Shown here piece by piece: positions 1 through 10,361 of a DNA stretch of 64,000 nt; the first letter of the stretch is position 1; every line of letters starts with the position of its first letter. This DNA is from Centrapalus pauciflorus (Eukaryota; Streptophyta; Magnoliopsida; Asterales; Asteraceae), in contig JAANYP010000185.1 of the NCBI GenBank assembly GCA_020465985.1, positions 48,380 through 112,379 on the forward strand, given 5' to 3'. The notes below the pieces were generated by a model. That model did not search any database. It worked only from the letters and a program-made list of their open reading frames with translations, and was not told where the DNA came from. The position numbers and the translations under genes are program-made.

Positions 1-288
1 CACACATAATGCAACTAAATCCTAAGTGTTATACTTTATTTAGTTCGATGTGTTGGTAGGCATAATACATATAGGGAATCTCAAGGCTAATAAAATATTC
101 TAGAAAAAGTCAAGCGTGTCACTAACCTAGATGTACGACCAATCTGTCTTAATTTTTATGTACAAGACATACAAACATTGAGTCTAAATGAGGTATGCGA
201 ACTTTCTGGGGATGTATGGCAACATCAAATACATCTGAAAATGGAAAGAATAGAAATATCATGTAAAACTGAGAGTCGAAAACATGCA

Positions 289-453
289 ACTCTGTTGTAC
301 GTAAGTACAGACCTGTTGTCTCTGTTTAGATTCGGGTTAGCAGACATGTCGCTTTGTTGTACGTCAGTACAGACCTGTCACCGCTATCTGCTAACTTTAA
401 AATAAACCTTAAGTCAAACTAAGACACTTTGTTGTATGAGAATACAGACCTGT
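289..453 (+). repeat. Three-copy direct repeat around a TGTTGTAC...TACAGACCTGT core
   Basis: Three copies of about 27 bases start at 289, 352 and 427. Each has the form CTnTGTTGTAyG...AnTACAGACCTGT. The first core contains GTACGTAAGTAC, which can fold back on itself. CGCTATCTG, found just after copy 2, recurs near 724. Function unknown. Confidence 0.7.
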
Positions 454-832
454 GTCCGATGTTTGTCTTTTAAAGAAAGTTTGCAAATACCAACAAGTTA
501 GAATCTTTGTCTGTGTGCCTTGATCATAAAAGTATGTCTATGTCTGAGTCACGTAAGATAATTTCCTGATAAATAAAAAGGCCAAGGGATATTCCGAAAT
601 GTAGAATGTTTAACAGGGTAAAATACCAACAATCGGCTAAATGAGTATGTCACAACAAACAATCAAAGGAATAAAAAATTCCTAAGTGTGAAAGTTTAAG
701 TACTGAAAGTTAGTATCGGACATCGCTATCTGATTGAACCTTTCTTAGACTATACTCATCAAAAATATGTTGTTAAGTATTTAGCTTAGATTGTAAATTT
801 TTTTCTTAAGTCTAGATTAAATTTTTGGTCAA

Positions 833-912
833 AATTTTATTTTACTTTATTTTATTTTATTTTATTTTTACCTTAGTTTATTTTATTTTATTTTAGTTTA
901 GTTTAATTTTTA
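833..912 (+). repeat. TTTTA microsatellite
   Basis: Imperfect run of TTTTA and TTTAG units, followed at 1036-1057 by an uninterrupted run of 22 A. Simple sequence only. Confidence 0.85.
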
Positions 913-1276
913 CTTAGGTAAAAGGTCAAAAGTTACTGAGGGTGCATTCAAAGTTGAATAAAATAAACATTGCGTGAAATATCTGTTGCTTAGGGTAAAA
1001 GAGTTGGCATAGTTTATCTGGTTACACAATACCGTAAAAAAAAAAAAAAAAAAAAAAGTTCTGAAAGGCAATCTATTTAAAGTTGGTTGGTGTATGGGAG
1101 ATAAAATTTATTGTTTGATATTTAAGATAGGTGGGAATGCATGCTAGCTCATTCATCTGATCTAAGAGGTTCTGTAATATCATCTAATGATGCTGATAAT
1201 TGATAATACCGTAGAAAAAAGTTGGAAAAGTTGAACTTATTTCAAAATTTTCGAAATTTTTCTAAGTGTTGAAGGT

Positions 1277-1940
1277 TTCGAATCTAAGACAGACTCGAAT
1301 AAGGAGTACTTCGAATCTGTCAGTAGATTCGAATATGTGCTTAGACTCGAGGGTTGGTGGTATAAATAGGTTAACAGTAGGTCATTAATACTATCTGTTT
1401 TCGAATCTATACTATCGAATCTATTCAGGCGATTTCGAATCTATTTTCTCGAGTCTACCGTTTTTCTCCTAAACGACATTTTGTCGAGTTTCAAGCTAGT
1501 GTGTTCGATTCTACTACTGTATCTAGGTATAATCAACTTGATTGTACAAGTTTCATGTAGTTTTATACACAATTTCAGGCCAAATCGTCGATTTTTGAAG
1601 TTTTATGGGTCAAAATAGGGTTTTTGCTAAATAACTAAGTTTGGACCTATAAAAGATCAAATTAAAGACATAAATCAATGATTAGAACCTAGTTGAACTA
1701 ATGTATGTGATTTACCAAGTTCAAAATGGTTAAAATCTTGGGTTTTTGTTGAAACAATGGCCGACGGGGTTTCGAGTCTGTTCATGGACTTTCGAATCTG
1801 TTCATGGGTTTCTCGAATCTGTCATTAGATTCGAGATGACCATGATATTCGAATCTGTCCATTAGACTCGAATAGGGACTCTTCGAATCTGTCCATTACA
1901 TTCGAATATGGACACTTCGAATCTGATACTTTCGAATCTG
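1277..1940 (+). repeat. TTCGAATCTG word array, element A spacer
   Basis: About 20 occurrences of TTCGAATCTG, TCGAATCTGT, ACTCGAATA or close variants, on both strands and with irregular spacing, in two clusters (1277-1460 and 1764-1940). The core TTCGAA is palindromic. The A-type LTR downstream (5399-5580) and its copy K (60900-61080) carry the same word, so it belongs to the element family. Confidence 0.85.
1361..1369 (+). promoter_or_regulatory. Candidate internal TATA box before the element A accessory gene
   Basis: TATAAATAG is a textbook plant TATA box, about 735 bases before the accessory start codon. About 120 bases on, TCGAGTTTC-AAGCTAG resembles TCGAGTTTATCAGCTAG just before the LTR's splice donor. 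A weak donor (CTAG/GTATAA, GT at 1527) follows. Promoter activity is inferred. Confidence 0.4.
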
Positions 1941-2080
1941 TACTTTATTTAATTTGTTTAATTTAAATTTTATTAAACTTGTGGAAATTTAATTGTGTTA
2001 GATTTTGTATTTAATAAAGTACAAAATAAAACAAATTTGAATTTAAACAAGTTTATTGATTTTTAATGAGTCTAACAGTT

Positions 2081-2097
2081 TTATTTATTGTGCAGAT
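2081..2097 (+). promoter_or_regulatory. Candidate 3' splice site before the element A accessory ORF
   Basis: A T-rich tract ending TTATTGTGCAG, followed two bases later by ATGGCG. It fits a plant acceptor and selects the ATG at 2098 rather than one further upstream in the same frame. Confidence 0.6.
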
Positions 2098-5000
2098 ATG
2101 GCGATTCGCGCTTTTGTCCCTAAACATAATATGGTCCTTAATCCAGACATGAATCTACCTGAGGCGCAGGGATTCCGCGAAGTACTGGATTTTCTAGCTG
2201 AATCAAGGATAGGACATGCACTATGGCATAATGTGCAACTAGTGTTACCCTACATCCGTCAATTTTATGACCATCTGCAAGTAGACTGCTCGGTCACTCC
2301 GACAGTTCTACGCACTCGCATTGAAGGACAACCGTTAGTATTTTCGGCTGATATGATTCGTCAAGTGCTGCAGTTGGGCACTCAGGAACAAGAAGCTGGT
2401 CCTATAGAATTTCCGTTGAATATAAGGCAAGCTGCCTTTCAAAGAATGGGGTACAGCCTTGATGTGACGAAAGTGTCATACATGAAAAGTGGTTTGATAG
2501 GACAATGGAGGTTTTTGGCGCATGCATTTATGATGTGCTTTGCTGCGAAAAAGGCAGGATTTGACTATATTGTAGCGAAGATTCAATCGGGGATTGTCGC
2601 AATGGTGTATAATCGCCCATATAGTTTTTCTGAGATGATCTTTTCGGAGTTTGTTCATCAGATATCTGCTCCCGAAAATCAGCAGTTTTTGCTCTATCCG
2701 AGATTCATTATGATGTTGATCAGACACTTCTTGCCGAACTTGCCGATAACAAATGACTTTCAAAGTGTCGCCATCATGGACAAAAGGATCTTTGCTGATT
2801 GTTCCTCACACCGAGGAAGATTAGTTGTTCCTGTTGCTCGTCCTTTGTTCGGAGCTATAGTGGATAGGGAATTTCAAGCCCCGGATGTTGCCAACTAGGC
2901 AGGGGTCGTTGAGTTTCCGCAACAACAACAACAGCAACAACGTCAACAGCAACAGCAACAGCAACAGCAACCGCAACAACAACAACAACCACGTGCACAG
3001 CCACAAAGGCGAACACAAAGAGCTACTGCGAGTCAGACTCAGGCATCAAGGCCTTCCATAAGTCAACAGCCAGAGGTACAGGAAGCAGGGCCTTCAAGTG
3101 CCGTTCCAGAATCTGAGCAAATAGCCCAAACTTTGGAAGAAATCTGGGCGTCTGGACCTCATGCCAATGAGGAAATAACTGCAGAGTTAGTTGATCAGTT
3201 ATTACAGCCTCCGGAAGGAGCAGAAGATGTGTTTAGGCAAGTTGAGGAATATGAACCTGAGCAAACTGGTACTGACTTGTCATCTTCAGCAACTGAGTCA
3301 GAAGAGATGGAGGAGATAGAAGTTGAAGCTCCAGAGTCAATGTCTGCCGTTCCTGAAGTTCAAATTGGAACTTATGGTTCGCGACTGATTATAAATGAAG
3401 GTGGTTCTAGGAGACGAGTGGACAGGGAATTGGAGGAGTCTGATTTCGAAGAAGAAGAAGTTTCTCAACTAGTGACAAGGCAACGGGCCAAACGTCACAG
3501 GTTCATGCAAGGATCCTCTTCAGCTTCAGCAGAACAACCTGAAATTCCTCAACCTCAGGTCCCTCAAACCACCATTCCACCATCACCACCTCATGATGAA
3601 CCATACATCCCATCGCCGATCATTCCAACTCCAATTCAATCCATCCCATCAACCTCATCCTCATACGCCGACAATCAAAGGTTTCAGCAGCTAAAAGCTC
3701 GAGTTGACTTCCAAAATATCCAGATCTTAGGCCTAACAAAGGCAATCGGTGAGATTCAGACTCATAATGCAAATCTTGAAAAGGAGAATGCCGATCTAAA
3801 GAAGATTGTGGAAAAAGTTCAGGAAGAGAACTTGGAGCTAAAAGCCTTTGTTTGTGATCAGTCTGCTGAGATAAGGTCGATGCGCTCCCTACTTGAGCAG
3901 TTAATGAAAAATTTACAGGCTCAGGGGGAGACATCGTGCCGTGATCAGGAAGTGCAGAGAAGAGATGATACTGAAGGCGATGATCCCAGTGCAAATAAAG
4001 AGTTTGAGTCTGTAGATTTTCCTGCAGCTCAAGTTACACAAGTTGAGGGGGAGCCTAGTCAAGGCGAAGGACAAAGGGGTGAAGCTAGTTCATCTAAACA
4101 GCCTTCAGACTTTGAGATCAGTGAGATGATTGAAGCACTCATGGATCTTGATGATGATCCACTGGATGGAGGTTTTGATTATGAAGATGAAGAGCTTGAA
4201 GAAGGAGAGTTTATTCCGGAAGAGATAGTAGATTGGCAACCTGAAGATGAAGTAGTAGCTGATGAGGATGATGAAGCTGACGAAATAGTTGTACAGCAGA
4301 ATCCTATCACTGACACTTATATGATAGATGGAGATAGAATTGTCGATGTTGACATAGTGAATGCTGCTTTGAATCCTAAGTCATCGACTGAAGAACCAGC
4401 AAGAGAGCTAAGTAACGAAGAAAAAAGGAAGCTATGGTTCAGAGCCGAAGAGAAGGAGTTAGCAATTAGGAGATCAATGAAAGTGCTTGGTACAAGGAAG
4501 CTATCTGAGCGAATCTTAAGTTGGTTCTTTGACAGAGATCTTCAACTTTTTATAATTAAAAGAAAAGACGGGCTTCAGTACATTAGGCGAACATTGAAAG
4601 CATTCAACACCCTTCCAAAGATTGAAATCACAGCACTTGCATGGAAAGATCTGATAAATATTGGTGATGATCCTTATGCGAATGTGATTGAAAGAATAAT
4701 AAGAAAGGAGGGGAGATCTAGGAAGTTTGAACAGTTGAGTCCAAGGGTCGGAAGAAGAGTCGAGGATAAGTCACGCATAGATCCTCTTACAGGCCGACCT
4801 TGGATGAGGATTCAGTACAAACCAGTGAAATGCCTGAGGAAGGTACCTCTGAAGAAAATGCCACAGAATGTTTTGCGAAATCTGAAGTGGTGGTATGCTG
4901 ACACGGAAACTGGGGAAGCGGTTATGGAAGACTTAGAAGAAAAAGTTATTCTTAGAGTCTATGACCCGCTTCACCTGGTAAACCTATCTAAAGAAGACCT

Positions 5001-5127
5001 GCAGATTTTGTATAACTGTAAGATTTCCAGTGACGCACATATGGATACTGAAGCTAGTAAGTATGAAAATGTGGTCAAGGTATGCGTTGAAAAAGGTCTG
5101 TATGCTGGTAGTGTTTTGAATCAATAA
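2098..5127 (+). CDS. Element A accessory protein (plant-retrotransposon accessory superfamily), one in-frame TAG
   Basis: A single 1,009-codon frame interrupted only by TAG at 2896-2898 (codon 267). Residues about 20-260 form a globular domain. Landmarks are GLIGQWRFLAHAFM, IVAMVYNRPYSFSEMIF and LYPRFIMMLIRHFLP, matching in layout the N-terminal domains of the B and C proteins (GLKGEW or GLQGLW, RFIQIL or RFFQLF). Next come a poly-Gln tract coded at about 2920-2990, a Pro/Ser-rich stretch, a coiled coil (codons about 540-605), an Asp/Glu-rich stretch, and a basic C-terminal domain (codons about 780-1009) with RRSMKVLGTRKLSERILSWF. I see no protease, RT, RNase H or integrase motif, no signal peptide and no membrane segment, so env-like describes position only. 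The protein's function is unknown. The TAG could be a mutation or a readthrough site. Confidence 0.7.
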
Positions 5128-5171
5128 TAAACCATGTTCTCAAATCAAATGTGTGAATTATTAGAAGCTAT

Positions 5172-5186
5172 CGTCAAGGGGGAGTC
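5172..5186 (+). other. Polypurine tract of element A
   Basis: CAAGGGGGAGTC directly before the LTR start TGTTGGTACA, where the plus-strand primer for reverse transcription is expected. Confidence 0.8.
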
Positions 5187-5398
5187 TGTTGGTACATCCC
5201 GTGTGACGATAGCAGTCTAAGTTGTCTTACATTGTGATTTAGCATATGTTTGGTATGTATGATTGATATTTATCAGTGTTTGTATGTTTGAACTTGATGT
5301 AACGTATTACAAGAAGTTCAAACATAAAGTACAAAGATAAATTCAATCATATGTAATATCATAAGTTTCAAACACTTAGTTGTTTATGTAAAAGGCTA

Positions 5399-5580
5399 GA
5401 TTCGAATTATATATGGGTTGACATTCGAATCTGTGATAGATTCGAATGTAACCATAGATTCGAAAATAGGCTAGATTCGAGTCTGTCAGATGGACAGATT
5501 CGAATGGGCCTTGGGCCAGATTCGAGGTTGGCCCACTACAGACTCGAATCAGGGTCTATAATTAGGGATAGACTCGAATA
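5399..5580 (+). repeat. TTCGAATCTG word array in the element A LTR
   Basis: About ten copies of AGATTCGAAT, GACTCGAAT or ATTCGAATCTGT variants on both strands, using the same vocabulary as the spacer array at 1277-1940. Here the array lies upstream of the LTR's splice donor, unlike in most other elements of this window. Confidence 0.8.
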
Positions 5581-5640
5581 ATTAAGAGACTTTTTGCAGA
5601 ATTCGTGAGGAATTGAGCAAGAGGCGATCTCGAGTTTATC

Positions 5641-5652
5641 AGCTAGGTGAGT
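5641..5652 (+). promoter_or_regulatory. Candidate splice donor in the element A LTR
   Basis: AGCTAG/GTGAGT is close to the plant 5' splice consensus (GT at 5647). In the 5' LTR it could pair with the acceptor at 2095 to give a spliced accessory mRNA. Confidence 0.5.
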
Positions 5653-5821
5653 GTCGTTTCGGAGAGAATTAGTACGTAGGATCGTTCGTGTGTCGTTCGT
5701 TCAGCGTCTAATAGTCTCCGTGTTTCCGTTGGTTGAGAGTTGTCCGTCTAACCGTCAACGAGGATTCCGCACTCGTTCACGGATCCGCGTCTAGATAGAT
5801 CTTGCAGTGGTAGACCTTACA

Positions 5822-5926
5822 GCCAACCACGAAGCCGAGGTGCAGACTGAACAAGCGTTAGCAAGGATGGTACATAGCCGAAAGGAAAAAGCTCCGATGC
5901 GTGACGAAGATAAGGATTTGATTTAG
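5822..5926 (+). pseudogene. C-terminal tail of element G pol
   Basis: An open frame of 34 codons plus TAG, starting directly at the junction with element A and ending KAPMRDEDKDLI. Its charged composition and its position before the purine tract fit the end of an Athila polyprotein. The rest lies beyond A, off-window. No domain can be named from so short a piece. Confidence 0.5.
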
Positions 5927-6324
5927 TGGTGTTGTTGGTTGAAACAATACTGTTCTTTTGGGGTTGGTGTGTTTAATTCCGCTGTGTGTGGCGATGAAAC
6001 AATTCTCTGTACTTAACTCTGATAATTTCTCTCTTTTTGCTTCTGTCTATGACATGCTTGGGTGCAGTTTGTTATCTCTTTGTTATGGTTGTGCTGTTTT
6101 GTGCTTCTATGTGTTGCCTAAATGTGTTGCTTGTGATGAGGACATCACTTTCCTCTAAGTTGGGGAGGGGGTGTCCAATTTTTTTATTTTTTGATTTTTA
6201 GCATTTGCTAGATGGATGCGTGATAGCAAACCGTGTTGTGAACTGCAGGTTATATGTGTGTAAACGATTATGTTGATACTAACAGTTCACCACTTTGGTT
6301 GCTGTTACTGTTTGTGTATTTCAG
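5927..6324 (+). other. Element G spacer between pol and ORF3, with PPT-like tract and 3' splice site
   Basis: T-rich DNA with GAGGACAT then TAAGTTGGGGAGGGGG (6156-6171). The same TAAGTTGGGGA word stands just before the 3' LTR (8662-8672) and, on the minus strand, before the ORF3 genes of F and E. The spacer ends in TTTGTGTATTTCAG (AG at 6323-6324), a good plant 3' splice site nine bases before the ORF3 ATG. Confidence 0.65.
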
Positions 6325-6332
6325 GATTCATC

Positions 6333-7840
6333 ATGTCGGGAGCATCGTCATCTCAAGGGTGAAGAGCATAGCAAAACGTAAGAAAACAGCCTCAGCAACA
6401 CCAGATATTCGCCCTCCTGCAGTATGGGACCCAACTAAGTCACTGTCGGAACACGATGAAAGGATCAGGGCCGAACTGTTTATGGAAAAATGGGGGGAGG
6501 ACACAAAGTTTATCTATGAGAAGAAGCGGGATAGAGACGAGTTCGGCAACTATGGCGTGGTAGAATTGTTCTAAGCACTAGGATGGGAGAAATTTTTGGA
6601 CGTTGGAGGTGAGGAGTTGTATCCGTTCGTGGTCGCAGAATGGATGTCAAACCTAAGGCTCGGAAGAGGGGTTGACGACTGTAACTACACTTTTATCGGC
6701 ATAGTTGGCAACACGGAGATTCGGATGACAGCTGCAGATTTGAGGGAGGTTTTTGCATTGGATACCGGGTGCATAAGGGATGGACAGAGGCAGGCCTACG
6801 TGTACAAAACTGAAGGATATCTAGCCGGAACTGGAATGATGTATTCTGAAGTTTGGTTGAGAAAGATGATGGCGGCTTTTGATCTCCCAAAAGAGCGGGT
6901 ATCTAAATACAGGGATTTCAGGCGTAGTGATCTGCAGCCGATGGCCAAAGTACTTCACAAGATTGTGATCACGAATATTCTACCGAGGGCGAGGGATTTG
7001 AGCAAGGTAAGGTTGAAGGATGTGAGTATCATGCATGCTTTGCTGACAGGGGAGGAACCATTGTCCTTTGCCTGGGTTGTGATGGATGATCTATGGAACA
7101 TGTACAACACACGAGAGAGACGGGTGATACCCCATATGTGGCTGTTGTCCAGGTATTTGAAGGTGAAGGGTGCTATTGCCGAGAATGCCCCACCTAAGTT
7201 TATCAAAGAAAGTAGTCTGTGGATTAAAGTCAGCTCCATGAAGGACATCATACTGAGAGAAGCGGACGACGGGTATGAGATTTACGACACCGAAAAGAAG
7301 AAAAGCATAGTAACACCATACCCTGAGGAGGAGAGGACAGAAAGACAGCAAAGTAGAGCTATTAGGAGAGGTGAGGCAGGAGATTTGAGTAACATTGTGC
7401 AAATGTTATCCAACCTAAGCACCGAGGTCTCTAGCATGAGGAATGAGCAGCGAGAGAGGTCACAGAGGCAAGATAGAGTGATGGAGGAGCAGCATAGGCA
7501 AATCAACTGGTTACAGTCTGAGGTGGGAGCACAAAGGAGGCAGCTGGATGACATTTACTTAGGTGTACGGGCTGACACATTCATGAATGCCTATTTGTAC
7601 AGCCAGCAGTGGCAGTATGACGATGAGATGAGGCATTACGGCGATTATAGGGCTAACCTTCCCTACACACCAATTGATAGGTATCAAGCTCCAAACTATG
7701 AGACTATTGACAGGGGCATGGTAAACCCAGTGCCGCATCATGCTTTGGCACCGTTTCATCAGCCTCCATCCACGCCTCAAATGCGAGATCAGCAAGGTTT
7801 TGCAGCCTATTTCAGTGGCATCTTTGGGCCACCATCATAG
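6333..7840 (+). pseudogene. Athila-type ORF3 (env-position ORF) of element G
   Basis: The ATG at 6333 (MSGASSS) follows the acceptor. The frame shifts by about one base near 6358, then runs to 7840 with one TAA at 6572-6574. The body resembles the plant retrotransposon ORF-1 family: WEKFLDVGGEELYPFVVAEW, FIGIVGNTEIRMTAADLREVF and EEPLSFAWVVMDDLWNMY. Homologous phrases are in F (WESVLDMGGNDIYQADVVEW, KLSFAWTIMNDLWAMYETRE). After about residue 310 there is a coiled coil with many Gln and Arg, then a Tyr/Pro-rich tail ending FSGIFGPPS, again matched in F (FFNSVFGPPLLPPP). No membrane segment or signal peptide is evident. Function unknown; env refers to its place after pol. Confidence 0.7.
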
Positions 7841-8676
7841 ATGACAGGATGCTCCATTCTCGGGTACTTTCGTTTCATTTCCGTTGTTTAATTTATTGCA
7901 TTTTCCAGTTTTAGTAACTTTCTCAGGTGTTTAGCTTATGTTCGCAAATGTTTGTTATGGTGGTAGTATCATGATCATTCCTTAACTGCTTGTACATGAA
8001 TTGTTTTGTGCAAAGTGTGAAAATGAGAGTTCAAGACGGGTAAGCATAGTGGGTTTGATAGCTTTAAAAGGAAGTAGCTTTTGGTTTGACGAAAATAGAG
8101 TGTGATCGAATGTGAGTGTTTAGCATGGGAGATATTGGTCAATTCCTTCTTAAATAAATCCTTGGTATTGATGGCAATAAGGGAGAGAGTGTATATGCAT
8201 TGCACAGTCAAATAAAATAAGAAAATAATAGAAAAGAAAGAGTTGAATAAGCTAACACGTGGCCTAGTAAGTTCGGGAAATTAAGTCCGTGGGGTACCGT
8301 CATGCCTAATCACCTAAGACCGTCTGGTTTGGGATCGATTGACCCAAATCCCGTTATGTGGACTTACTAGAAAGTCATGATTATAAGTGTTAGTTTAAAT
8401 TCAAAAGAAAAAGAGCAGAAAAGTGCTCAAATATAAAGTGTGCAATTGTGCTTTAAGTGAAGCAACTCATAACCTTCAGCTACAATCAACGGTTAGGGAT
8501 TTATTAGGAGGGAAAAGTCCATAGATTGAACATGTTAGCATTCGAGTTTTGATAATTCACTATTTTATCATGTTGAAAGTTCATGCTTTTAAGGTTGGAA
8601 AACTCAGATGTTTAATCCTGTTTGTCTCTATTTTGATGCCTTGTTCGGGACGATCAAGGTGTAAGTTGGGGAGGTT
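7841..8676 (+). other. 3' untranslated region and polypurine tract of element G
   Basis: No gene. GTTCGGGAAATTAAGTCCGTGG at about 8270-8292 is repeated inverted at 9929-9958 in remnant F, showing that the two are the same family. The stretch ends GTAAGTTGGGGAGGTT (8661-8676), the presumed polypurine tract. Confidence 0.65.
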
Positions 8677-9923
8677 TGATCAGTGATATAAATCACTTCT
8701 ATTTTCATGTATTTTTGTCATGTTTTAATGTGTAAATGGGAGATAATTGGTACTGCTAATGTAGGTTTTTGCGATTTCAGTTGCTTGGTAAGAAAGTAAG
8801 GAAAAATGATAGCTGGAGTGAGGATTTTGTGCAGGGCGTCCCAGCTGGCGTCCTAGACGCTGGAGCAACGCTCAAAACCCCCTATTACAGAGTCTGAGCA
8901 TCCTAATCAGTGAAGGCGGCGTCCTAGCCAGCGTCCCAAACGGCAGCGGCGACGCTGGTGCGACAGTTGCTGCGATAGCTGCAGTTTTTGAGGAAGGAAG
9001 TTACCAGTTGGAAGGGGTTCGCAATTTTGGAGTTCCACACACAAAAAGGGGAGTTTGGAGACGAATCAAAGGAGGAAAGCAACGGGAAACAAGCAAGGAT
9101 CAAACATTGACATCCAATCTATTGTATTTACGCATTATTAGTATCTTTAATGTTTTCATCTATGTTTGACATTGTTGGCATGTTAGTCCAAGCTATGCTT
9201 GGCTAAATACTTTGTGGTGTTTGATCTTTAGTTTGCATACAATGGTTTGAATGAATGTTTAATTAATTTCAGTTTCCATCTATGCTTAAAGGGGTTGTGG
9301 ATCTTATTATGAATGAATGAATGGTTGTAATCAATGGGTACTGTATATAACAGGGTATAGTGATATCATTAGTTGTGCCGGCTCATTAAAATGGGGAAGA
9401 CAATTAATAGAGTTGCATACATTGTCTTAAGATTATTTGTTGTGAAAACCAATTCGTTTATATGGAAACTGTCAAAGGGATTATATTCGCATGAATAAAC
9501 TTGAATGAACAATGAGTGTATCTGAAATGGTTGATATCCATGTCATTGGTTGTGCCCACTCTCTATAGGGGAGGAAGACGATCAATAGAGTTGTATACGT
9601 TGTCTTCGGAGCATAAATTGTAAATCCGTATTAATTAATGTAAATGGTATCCGTAACATTCTGAATTGCCATAGTATGTATAACGAGAGAGCAAACACCC
9701 TCTTTCTTCTAGTGAAACTTCTTTAATTCAATTCTTGTTTGTGACATTGCAACACTAGTGATTTACGGTAGGAAATTAGCTAAAAACAAATTGTTCCAAT
9801 CTTAATCCAAACAGTCTTCGAACTAGTTTAGCAACCTAACATTCCCTGTGGATTCGATCCCACTTACCCTATCTATATAGTGTTTCTGGGTTATTTTTAA
9901 TACTCATACGACTGGGTCCATCA
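8677..9923 (+). repeat. 3' LTR of element G (Athila type)
   Basis: Starts TGATCAGTGATATAAATCAC and ends ACTGGGTCCATCA. It contains a GC-rich stretch of GGCGTCC and CAGCGTCC words at 8834-8970 and a degenerate duplication at 9362-9607. Near the end it has the CCCTGTGGATTCGATCCCACTT phrase typical of Athila LTRs. The 5' partner is off-window, so both ends are inferred from TG...CA, the purine tract and the change to F sequence. Confidence 0.7.
9362..9607 (+). repeat. Degenerate tandem duplication in the element G LTR
   Basis: Copy 1 (9362-9430) and copy 2 (9533-9607) share TTGTGCC, GGGGAAGAC or GAGGAAGACGAT, CAATAGAGTTG and ATACrTTGTCTT. Their period is about 175 bases. Confidence 0.7.
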
Positions 9924-10361
9924 GGTACCCCTACGGACTTAGTTTTCCGAACCATCTAAACTACAATTAACTTACTTTTGAGGCTAAAACATGATTAAGT
10001 TTTCTCCCTTATTGCATGAGTTTCCAAAATCTTTTGACACATTACTTATATTTAAGCCCAAATAAATTTTAACGTACTTGAATTCATTTTACATGGAAAA
10101 AGTTTTAATTATTATTACGACTCTTTTCTTAATTATAAAATATCCTGTCACCACTAGCCAATTCCCTCGCACATGTATTTTCTATGTATCATCATGTTCC
10201 ACGCCCTGATCGGAAAACAAGACTCAAATGGGTAAGAAATGACTCGGCTAATAAAACTAAAAACAGATGAAAATTACGATAAAGAAATTAAATGCATAAC
10301 AAACTAAAATGAAATAAAATAAAAGACAGAAAAGTAAAGAATAAGGAAGGATAGTACCCGA
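9924..10361 (-). other. 3' region of remnant F
   Basis: No gene. Its outer end is the inverted counterpart of the element G 3' region (GGACTTAGTTTTCCGAAC in plus sense). The remainder is AT-rich. Confidence 0.5.

Larger units (their letters stand above)
1..1276 (+). other. Non-coding spacer of element A
   Basis: AT-rich DNA upstream of the accessory gene. It holds a three-copy repeat (289-453), a TTTTA microsatellite and a 22-base A run, described separately. The short reading frames here carry no recognisable domain. By analogy with element C, pol would lie to the left, off-window. Confidence 0.6.
1..5821 (+). mobile_element. Element A: 3' part of an LTR retrotransposon with an accessory ORF
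   Basis: The window opens inside this element. Seen in order: an AT-rich spacer rich in TTCGAATCTG words, a 3' splice site, a 1,009-codon accessory ORF, a polypurine tract and a 635-base LTR beginning TGTTGGTACA and ending CTTACA. A second copy of the LTR (K) lies at 60646-61299 on the other strand, which helps fix the LTR start. The bases just after the LTR (GCCAA) belong to the reading frame of Athila element G, so A is inserted in G; the matching left duplication is off-window. The pol region, if any, is also off-window, so I cannot say whether A is copia or gypsy. The same order of parts in copia element C makes copia the better guess. Confidence 0.8.
5187..5821 (+). repeat. 3' LTR of element A (635 bases)
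   Basis: Starts TGTTGGTACATCCC and ends GACCTTACA. The start is confirmed by the inverted relative at 60646-61299, which shares GTGTGACGATAGCAGTCTAAGTTG-type sequence at its start and AACGAGGATTCCGCACTCGTT near its end. It contains TTCGAATCTG words, a weak TATA-like TCTATAATTA, and a strong splice donor at 5641-5652. It is followed by GCCAA, the presumed target duplication. Confidence 0.85.
5822..9923 (+). mobile_element. Element G: 3' part of an Athila-type Ty3/gypsy element
   Basis: Contains a pol tail, a purine-rich tract, an acceptor, an Athila-type third ORF, a 3' untranslated stretch, a second purine tract and a 1,247-base LTR (8677-9923). The LTR has the Athila-like phrase TCCCTGTGGATTCGATCCC near its end. 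Gag, the rest of pol and the 5' LTR are off-window, because A is inserted at 5821. The bases just after the LTR (GGTAC) begin the opposite-strand Athila remnant F, so G was probably inserted in F. Confidence 0.75.

Noticed and set aside
178..405. Frame of 75 codons at the left edge
   Set aside because: Covers the three-copy repeat, lacks a domain, and begins with a non-ATG codon.
289..453. CRISPR-like spaced repeats
   Set aside because: Three imperfect copies in plant retrotransposon DNA with unequal spacing; no cas genes and wrong kind of genome.
1036..1057. A22 run as evidence of a LINE or SINE tail
   Set aside because: No LINE RT, no Pol III boxes and no target duplication beside it; it is a plain A run within element A's spacer.
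2821..3018. Minus-strand frame with a very Leu-rich, membrane-like sequence
   Set aside because: It is the antisense of the poly-Gln tract (CAA/CAG repeats) in the A protein, so the hydrophobicity is an artefact.
2098..5127. Calling the accessory proteins true envelope proteins
   Set aside because: No signal peptide, membrane segment, cleavage site or cysteine pattern is visible; only the position after pol in C is env-like.
5958..6158. Small ORF with a hydrophobic stretch between pol and ORF3 of element G
   Set aside because: T-rich spacer DNA; no homologue-like pattern in F or E, and it overlaps the proposed intron before the acceptor.
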